In this document: piece by piece, positions 6,355 to 7,469 of the stretch
How positions within the stretch are numbered: the first letter of the stretch is position 1
Layout: each line of letters opens with the position of its first letter
NCBI GenBank assembly: GCA_029067025.1
Contig: JAIEFH010000323.1
Location: 1-7,469, forward strand
DNA: 7,469 bases
Reading direction: 5' to 3'
Source of the DNA: Oscillospiraceae bacterium
Lineage (GTDB): Bacteria; Bacillota; Clostridia; Oscillospirales; Oscillospiraceae
The notes under the pieces: model-generated
Database searches by the model: none
What the model was told of the DNA's origin: nothing
The model's input: only the letters and a program-made list of their open reading frames with translations
Translations under genes and position numbers: made by a program

Positions 6355-6398
6355 CACGCGCCCCCGGCCGCCCCGATCGGCGGGGCCGGGGGCGCGTG
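6355..6398 (+). other. strong GC-rich stem-loop between binding protein and permease genes
   Basis: A perfect 15-bp stem is formed by arms 6355-6369 (CACGCGCCCCCGGCC) and 6384-6398. A further CC/GG pair follows past one bulged G, and the tip is a GATC-centred loop. What follows is CCATCCCGGTCATAAAGG, with no T-run, so it is not a classical terminator. The place between a binding-protein gene and its permease gene is where many transporter operons carry a hairpin. There it protects the upstream message or reduces read-through, so the binder is made in excess. Partial termination is the alternative. Confidence 0.65.
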
Positions 6399-6425
6399 CC
6401 ATCCCGGTCATAAAGGAGTGATCTC

Positions 6426-7469
6426 ATGGATCAGTCAACCACCCTCCAGGCAAGCCGCGCTACCATCCTGCTCAACAAGGTCAAGACCTACTTCTCCAAA
6501 CCCCACAATGTCATCCTCCTGCTGATGGGCATCGTGCTCACCTTCAGCACTGTGGCCCCCATCGTCGCCATCGTGGAGGACACCTTCAAGATCCACCCCG
6601 GCACCATCGACGCCCATCTCACCGGCCAGGCGTCCGGCTACACCACGGTGAACTACATCGACCTGTTCACCAGCAAGCTGGCCAAGACCAACCTTTGGAC
6701 GCCGCTGCTGAATACCGTGTGGCTGGCGGTGGGCACCTGCGCGGTGGCCATCCTGTTCGGCGGCGTGTTCGCCTTCCTGGTCACCCGCACCAACCTGGCA
6801 TGGAGGAAATACCTCAGCTCCATCTTCATCTTCCCCTACATCATGCCCCAGTGGACGCTGGCGGTGGTGTGGCAGAATATGTTCAACTCCAACGCCGTCA
6901 CCGGCGGCTCCAACGGCCTGCTGGCCGCCATGTTTGGCATCAAAATGCCCCTGTGGTGGTGCAAAGGGCTGTTCCCCAGCCTGGTGGTGCTGGGGCTGCA
7001 CTACGCCCCCTTCGCCTATATCCTGATCGGCGGCATTTTCCGCAACATGGACGCCAATCTGGAGGAGGCCGCCACCATCCTGGACACGCCCAAGTGGAAG
7101 ACCATGTTCAAGATCACCCTGCCCATGGTAAAGCCCGCCATTCTCTCCACCATCCTGCTGGTGTTCGGCAGCTCCATGGGTTCCTACCCGGTGCCCCACT
7201 ATCTGAACCTGACCACCCTGTCCACCAAGTACGTGTCCATGAACTCCAAGTTCACCGGCGAGGCCAGCATCCTTGCCATCATCATGATGGTGTTCGGCGT
7301 GGCCATCATGCTGCTGAACCAGATTTCCCTCACCAGCCGGAAGAGCTATACCACCGTCACCGGCAAGTCCGGCCAGATTTCCAAGATCAACCTGGGCCGC
7401 GTGGGCAAGTACGTCATCGCCCTGGTGCTGGTCATTGTCACCTTCTTCACCAGCATCTTCCCCATCGTG
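6426..7469 (+). CDS. ABC transporter permease, AfuB/FbpB-like (3' end outside window)
   Basis: The ATG at 6426 has AAAGGAG (6412-6418) 7 nt upstream. The frame is then open to the right edge (348 codons, no stop). Visible membrane segments are at about 29-51, 93-118, 130-150, 185-206, 238-256, 280-299 and a new one from about 329. The permease core has a coupling-loop motif starting EEAATILDTPKWKTMFKITLP (213-233), which contacts the ATPase. The conserved Gly of the EAA---G pattern is Asp220. After the sixth segment a basic linker (about 300-328) leads into another hydrophobic helix rather than a C-terminus. This fits the tandem-fused permeases of the AfuB/FbpB group, where one chain carries both halves (usually 500-700 residues). 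It is part of the operon begun by the lipoprotein gene at 4893, 111 bp upstream. No ATPase gene is visible and one is expected downstream or elsewhere. The substrate is not deducible. Confidence 0.9.
   Translation, partial: MDQSTTLQASRATILLNKVKTYFSKPHNVILLLMGIVLTFSTVAPIVAIVEDTFKIHPGTIDAHLTGQASGYTTVNYIDLFTSKLAKTNLWTPLLNTVWLAVGTCAVAILFGGVFAFLVTRTNLAWRKYLSSIFIFPYIMPQWTLAVVWQNMFNSNAVTGGSNGLLAAMFGIKMPLWWCKGLFPSLVVLGLHYAPFAYILIGGIFRNMDANLEEAATILDTPKWKTMFKITLPMVKPAILSTILLVFGSSMGSYPVPHYLNLTTLSTKYVSMNSKFTGEASILAIIMMVFGVAIMLLNQISLTSRKSYTTVTGKSGQISKINLGRVGKYVIALVLVIVTFFTSIFPIV

Noticed and set aside
6435..7199. 254-codon minus-strand open frame opposite the permease
   Set aside because: The translation is Gly/His/Gln-rich low complexity. 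The plus strand encodes a clear ABC permease with a ribosome site.

Overview
The window looks like chromosome of a GC-rich, gut-type Clostridia (Oscillospiraceae-like). This is inferred from G/C-ending codons, AGGAGG-type ribosome sites, short lipoprotein signals with a LAAC lipobox, and a YesM/YesN two-component pair. No RNA gene, insertion sequence, CRISPR array or phage gene is visible. No gene-free stretch exceeds about 280 bases.

Layout. (1) Positions 3-500 (+) hold the C-terminal part of an M20-type metallopeptidase that enters from the left edge. (2) Positions 568-1065 (+) hold a 165-residue protein of the L-2-amino-thiazoline-4-carboxylate (ATC) hydrolase type. (3) A perfect 16-bp hairpin at 1092-1127 separates these genes from the converging operon. 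(4) Positions 4613-1130 (-) form a tightly overlapping three-gene operon: a lipoprotein solute-binding protein of AfuA/FbpA type, a YesM-type membrane histidine kinase and a YesN-type AraC response regulator. (5) A 279-bp divergent control region (4614-4892) contains two promoter-like -10 elements and A/T-rich repeats spaced 21 bp. (6) Positions 4893-6314 (+) encode a second, larger lipoprotein solute-binding protein. A very GC-rich hairpin (6355-6398) follows it, then an AfuB/FbpB-like ABC permease starting at 6426 that runs off the right edge.

How the genes probably work together. The left-going operon looks like a three-component sensor: a dedicated binding protein presents a ligand to the kinase, which phosphorylates the response regulator. 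The right-going operon looks like the transporter it controls, with its own separate binding protein. Established parallels are PgtC-PgtB-PgtA controlling PgtP in Salmonella, and XylFII-LytS-YesN controlling xylFGH in clostridia. The ligand cannot be read from the sequence. The AfuA/AfuB family includes ferric-ion, sugar-phosphate and organophosphonate transporters. No ATPase gene is present within the window. It may lie to the right, or be supplied in trans.
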